Source of the DNA: Trueperella pecoris
GTDB taxonomy: Bacteria; Actinomycetota; Actinomycetes; Actinomycetales; Actinomycetaceae
Length of the DNA: 64,000 nt
Direction: 5' to 3'
NCBI RefSeq assembly: GCF_014926385.1
Contig: NZ_CP053291.1
Location: 868,001-932,000, forward strand
Below are positions 61,537 to 64,000 of this stretch, in pieces. The position numbers and the translations under genes were made by a program. The notes beneath the pieces are model-generated. The model ran no database searches and was not told the origin of the DNA. It was given only the letters and a program-made list of their open reading frames with translations. Each line of letters starts with the position of its first letter. Positions within the stretch are counted from its first letter, which is position 1.

Positions 61537-62232
61537 ATGGTGGACAGGTTAGCGATCGCGCAAAAGGCGCTTGCTGAGGCTGAAGCGCGGGCTGGCTTGC
61601 GTGTCGTGCGCGCTGGGGAGGCGGGGCGGAGGGCTACCGTTGCCGGAGAAGTGAGCGCAGATGCCTTTCCGGTGCCCGCCTACCTAGCAGGAGCGTTGCC
61701 CCAGGGGCTCATGCGGCGTGGGGTGGTGAACGTGCAAGGATCGAGCTTTCTCATGTCACTGCTCGCCGCAGTCGCGTCCCGGCAGGGGGCGTGGATCGCC
61801 GTTCTCGCGGATCCGGAGATGGGATGGTCGTGTGCAGAAAGCTTGGGCGTTGATACGAGTCGAGTGGCCGTCGTAGAGAAAGTGGAGGCCAACAGCGCCC
61901 GGGTGGTCAGCGCGGCCGTTGATGGGTTTGATGTGGTGATTGTTGGCAACGTTGCCTTGGATAACCGCGAACGCCGCGTGCTCCAGCGTCGGACCCTTTC
62001 TCAGGGTGCTCTTCTTTTGGGGCGGGGTTGGGTACATGCCTCACTCAACGTCGAATGTCAGCTGGTGGGGATGCATGGCGTGACGAAGGGCCGAGGCCAT
62101 ATTCGAGCGGCTGACTATCAGATACTCACGCCTTGGGGACAAGCGCGTGTGCGTTACTCGGACGGCGGAAGCCAGATGGTCGCCGTGGAGCCAACGGGGC
62201 TGAGCCTCGTGGGAGGGCAGGCAGCATGTTAA
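61537..62232 (+). CDS. imuA': ImuA' (RecA-like mutasome accessory protein)
   Basis: The 231-residue protein is a degenerate RecA-like domain. Where RecA has its Walker A, it has only NVQGSSFLMSLLAAVA, while the following strands and DVVIVGNVALDN keep the fold. In mycobacteria ImuA' works with ImuB and DnaE2 in damage-induced mutagenesis. The ATG at 61537 and a GTG at 61540 are both possible with the ribosome-binding site GAGGAGG. The gene follows a perfect LexA box and overlaps imuB by 7 nt. Confidence 0.85.
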   Translation: MVDRLAIAQKALAEAEARAGLRVVRAGEAGRRATVAGEVSADAFPVPAYLAGALPQGLMRRGVVNVQGSSFLMSLLAAVASRQGAWIAVLADPEMGWSCAESLGVDTSRVAVVEKVEANSARVVSAAVDGFDVVIVGNVALDNRERRVLQRRTLSQGALLLGRGWVHASLNVECQLVGMHGVTKGRGHIRAADYQILTPWGQARVRYSDGGSQMVAVEPTGLSLVGGQAAC

Positions 62233-63791
62233 GGGGAAGCGTGTGGATCCCTGATTGGCCGGTGGCGGCAGTGGTCCTGGCCGGGCAAGCTCGTGCCGAT
62301 GAGCCCATTGCCTTGTATGATCAGCGTGTTATCGCGCTCAATGGGTTGGCCCATGTGGAGGGCGTGCGGGTAGGAATGAGACGTAGGCAGGCCCAATCGC
62401 TCGTCCCGAATCTGCGCCTGATGAGGCATGTGCCTGACGTGGACGTCATTCATTTTGAGCGGGTCGTGAGGGCGTGTGAGGAGCATATCGCCTATATCAG
62501 CGTGTTGGAGCCAGGCCTTATCACCTTCCTCGCCAAGGGGCCGGTGGCATCGGCGGGCAGCATGCGGCAGCTGTCGGAAAATCTGGTGGGTGACATCGCC
62601 GAGGAAGGGCTAGAGGCCCATGTCGGTTTTGGTGAAGGGCTCCTGACGAGTATTCTGGCGGCCCGTCAAGACGCCCACGTTCGTCATGCACGTACTTTTC
62701 TTGACTCCCATCCGGTGGGGGATCTCATCCACGCCACTTTCACGGCGAAATCACGCGAGAACATGCGTCATTTCATCAGCGCGATGGAGGATTTAGGTGT
62801 GCATCGGATTGGCGATCTGCGACTGCTCGATCGCCATGCGTTGGCCACACGCTTTGGGCAAACGGGGCACCACGTAGGTGCGCTCATTGATGGCGGGGAC
62901 ATCGACTATGAGGGGCGTGCCTACGATGCCCACGAACTTGTGGCCGAGCGTAACGCGGATCCGCCGCTAGAGAATTTCGACCAGGCTGCTTTCCTTGCAC
63001 GCGATATGGCGGAGGAATTGGCGGGCGAGCTTGTGCATAGAGGCCTCATCGCACAGGAAATCACGATCACTACCCGTGGTGAATCGGGAAGTTGGCAACG
63101 GGTGTGGACACTGGATGCCGCCAGCGCACGCGACATCACGGATCGCGTGCGCTGGCAGCTAGCGGCATGGATGACTGACCGAGATGACGCCTCCTGTGAT
63201 GCTGTGTCAGCCATCCCCCATATCTCGGTAGCCGCAAGCGTTGTCGCGCCAGCCGGGCATGCCCAAGGCAAACTGTGGGGAACGGACCGCGCCAGCCGGG
63301 ACGCGGCTGCCCGGGCAGTGAGTCGGATTCAGGGTCTCTTGGGTGACCAGGCTGTCACTGTGCCGGAATATGTGGGTGGGCGTCATCCGTTGGAGGCGTA
63401 TCGCATGCGTTTATGGGACCAGGCCGCGGGCATCCGGCGTCGTGAAGATCCTTGGCCGGGGGCGGTGCCGTTACCTTGGCCGCCCCGCGTGAAAAACCCT
63501 CCGGAGCAGGCGGAAATCCTTGACTCGGGTGGGCATGCATGCATGCTGGATGCGCTTGGTGTCTTCTCCTGTCAGCAGGGGTGCGGCGATCCACGCCCGG
63601 CGAGCTTACGTGCGGCAGGGCGGGCCGTCGTGGTCAAGGAAATCGCCGGACCTTGGCTACAGATGACGGGCTGGTGGGATCCATCCGCCTATCAGCGTCA
63701 GGCCTGGCTGGAGATCGTCGATAACGAATTGTGCGGCTATCTTCTGTGCCGCGAGGGGCAGCGCTGGTGGCTGGTGGGGGTCTATCAATGA
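62226..63791 (+). CDS. imuB: ImuB (inactive Y-family polymerase-like mutasome hub)
   Basis: ImuB is a Y-family relative that lacks polymerase activity and links DnaE2 to the beta clamp. The 521-residue protein begins with SVWIPDWPVAAVV where active Y-family enzymes have a DMDAFFA-type motif, and it has SVLEPGLITF where they have SIDE. The catalytic acids are therefore mostly lost. A helix-hairpin-helix region (about 195-230) and a little-finger-like domain are followed by a long C-terminal part. It is coupled to imuA' (7-nt overlap) and dnaE2 (ATGA). Confidence 0.9.
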   Translation: MLRGSVWIPDWPVAAVVLAGQARADEPIALYDQRVIALNGLAHVEGVRVGMRRRQAQSLVPNLRLMRHVPDVDVIHFERVVRACEEHIAYISVLEPGLITFLAKGPVASAGSMRQLSENLVGDIAEEGLEAHVGFGEGLLTSILAARQDAHVRHARTFLDSHPVGDLIHATFTAKSRENMRHFISAMEDLGVHRIGDLRLLDRHALATRFGQTGHHVGALIDGGDIDYEGRAYDAHELVAERNADPPLENFDQAAFLARDMAEELAGELVHRGLIAQEITITTRGESGSWQRVWTLDAASARDITDRVRWQLAAWMTDRDDASCDAVSAIPHISVAASVVAPAGHAQGKLWGTDRASRDAAARAVSRIQGLLGDQAVTVPEYVGGRHPLEAYRMRLWDQAAGIRRREDPWPGAVPLPWPPRVKNPPEQAEILDSGGHACMLDALGVFSCQQGCGDPRPASLRAAGRAVVVKEIAGPWLQMTGWWDPSAYQRQAWLEIVDNELCGYLLCREGQRWWLVGVYQ

Positions 63792-64000
63792 TTCCCTATG
63801 CCGAACTCCACGTTCACTCGGCTTACAGCTTCCTCGACGGAGCATGCATGCCCTCTGACCTCGTTGAACGCGCGGTCGAACTCGAGCTGACCGCCTTGGC
63901 GCTCACCGACCATGATGGGTTTGCCGGCGTCGTTCAACTTGCGACGGCGGCGCGCCGCTATGGCCTGCCCACGGTCATCGGGACGGAGGTGACGATCGGC
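63788..64000 (+). CDS. dnaE2: Error-prone DNA polymerase DnaE2, N-terminal start (partial)
   Basis: Only the first 71 codons are in the window. They show the PHP-domain start of C-family polymerases: AELHVHSAYSFLDGA and ALALTDHDGF, with the metal-binding histidines and aspartate. Position after imuB, rather than near other replication genes, identifies DnaE2 rather than replicative DnaE1. The ATG overlaps the imuB stop (ATGA). The gene should be induced together with imuA' and imuB through the LexA box. Confidence 0.92.
   Translation, partial: MIPYAELHVHSAYSFLDGACMPSDLVERAVELELTALALTDHDGFAGVVQLATAARRYGLPTVIGTEVTIG

Overview
The window is a contiguous chromosomal stretch of a high-GC Gram-positive bacterium. 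The 16S rRNA, GTG/TTG starts, many apparently leaderless genes, and SteA/SteB, ImuA'/ImuB/DnaE2 and SufR-type genes point to Actinobacteria. The 16S sequence looks most like the Actinomycetaceae (Actinomyces/Trueperella/Arcanobacterium group); this placement is by eye, not by search. No transposase, integrase, phage gene or CRISPR array is visible. Most of the window is core genome with small accessory inserts.

Layout. (1) 1-5.6 kb: end of pheS, pheT, a YbaK-type deacylase, and a convergent pair of a GpsA-like dehydrogenase and a SorC-type sugar-sensing regulator. (2) 5.7-16.8 kb: arginine biosynthesis. argC-J-B-D-R-G form one overlapping operon. argF is displaced, inverted and coupled to an MFS exporter. 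galE sits between argF and argH. (3) 17-24 kb: a three-gene ABC exporter/XRE regulator operon behind a near-consensus promoter with a palindrome in it, then tyrS, then a four-gene Mn/Zn-type ABC importer behind a palindromic operator. (4) 24-29.5 kb: a complete 16S-23S-5S rRNA operon without spacer tRNAs. (5) 29.8-41 kb: a run matching the order known around Mycobacterium tuberculosis Rv1691-Rv1700: TPR-like protein, HAD phosphatase, a 48-residue protein, TlyA, NAD kinase, RecN, SteA, SteB, a MraY-like protein, MurJ-like flippase and a Nudix hydrolase. (6) 41.2-48.1 kb: the suf iron-sulfur assembly operon (sufR-B-D-Rieske-C-S-U-T-like) ending in a rhodanese lipoprotein. (7) 48-58.5 kb: housekeeping genes: metallopeptidase, ABC-F, SixA, SerB, GlgC/GlgA, an orphan ABC ATPase, NfeD/SPFH and a SpoU methyltransferase. 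(8) 58.5-64 kb: an XRE regulator, an LPNTG surface protein, TrmL, a PEBP protein, and a LexA-boxed imuA'-imuB-dnaE2 mutagenesis cassette cut by the window end.

The strongest non-textbook signals are regulatory. About a dozen genes lack a Shine-Dalgarno sequence and carry a TANNNT -10 hexamer exactly 5-7 nt before the start codon, so they are probably leaderless. In two of these the TAG stop codon of the upstream gene forms the first half of the -10. At trmL the intrinsic terminator of the upstream gene contains the trmL -10 in its loop and the trmL start codon in its 3' arm, so read-through RNA and trmL's own leaderless RNA would fold differently. A 10-G homopolymer lies at the ribosome-binding site of the metal-transporter ATPase. 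A 124-bp, one-mismatch direct repeat lies inside the arginine/aspartate-rich N-terminus of the TPR-like protein.
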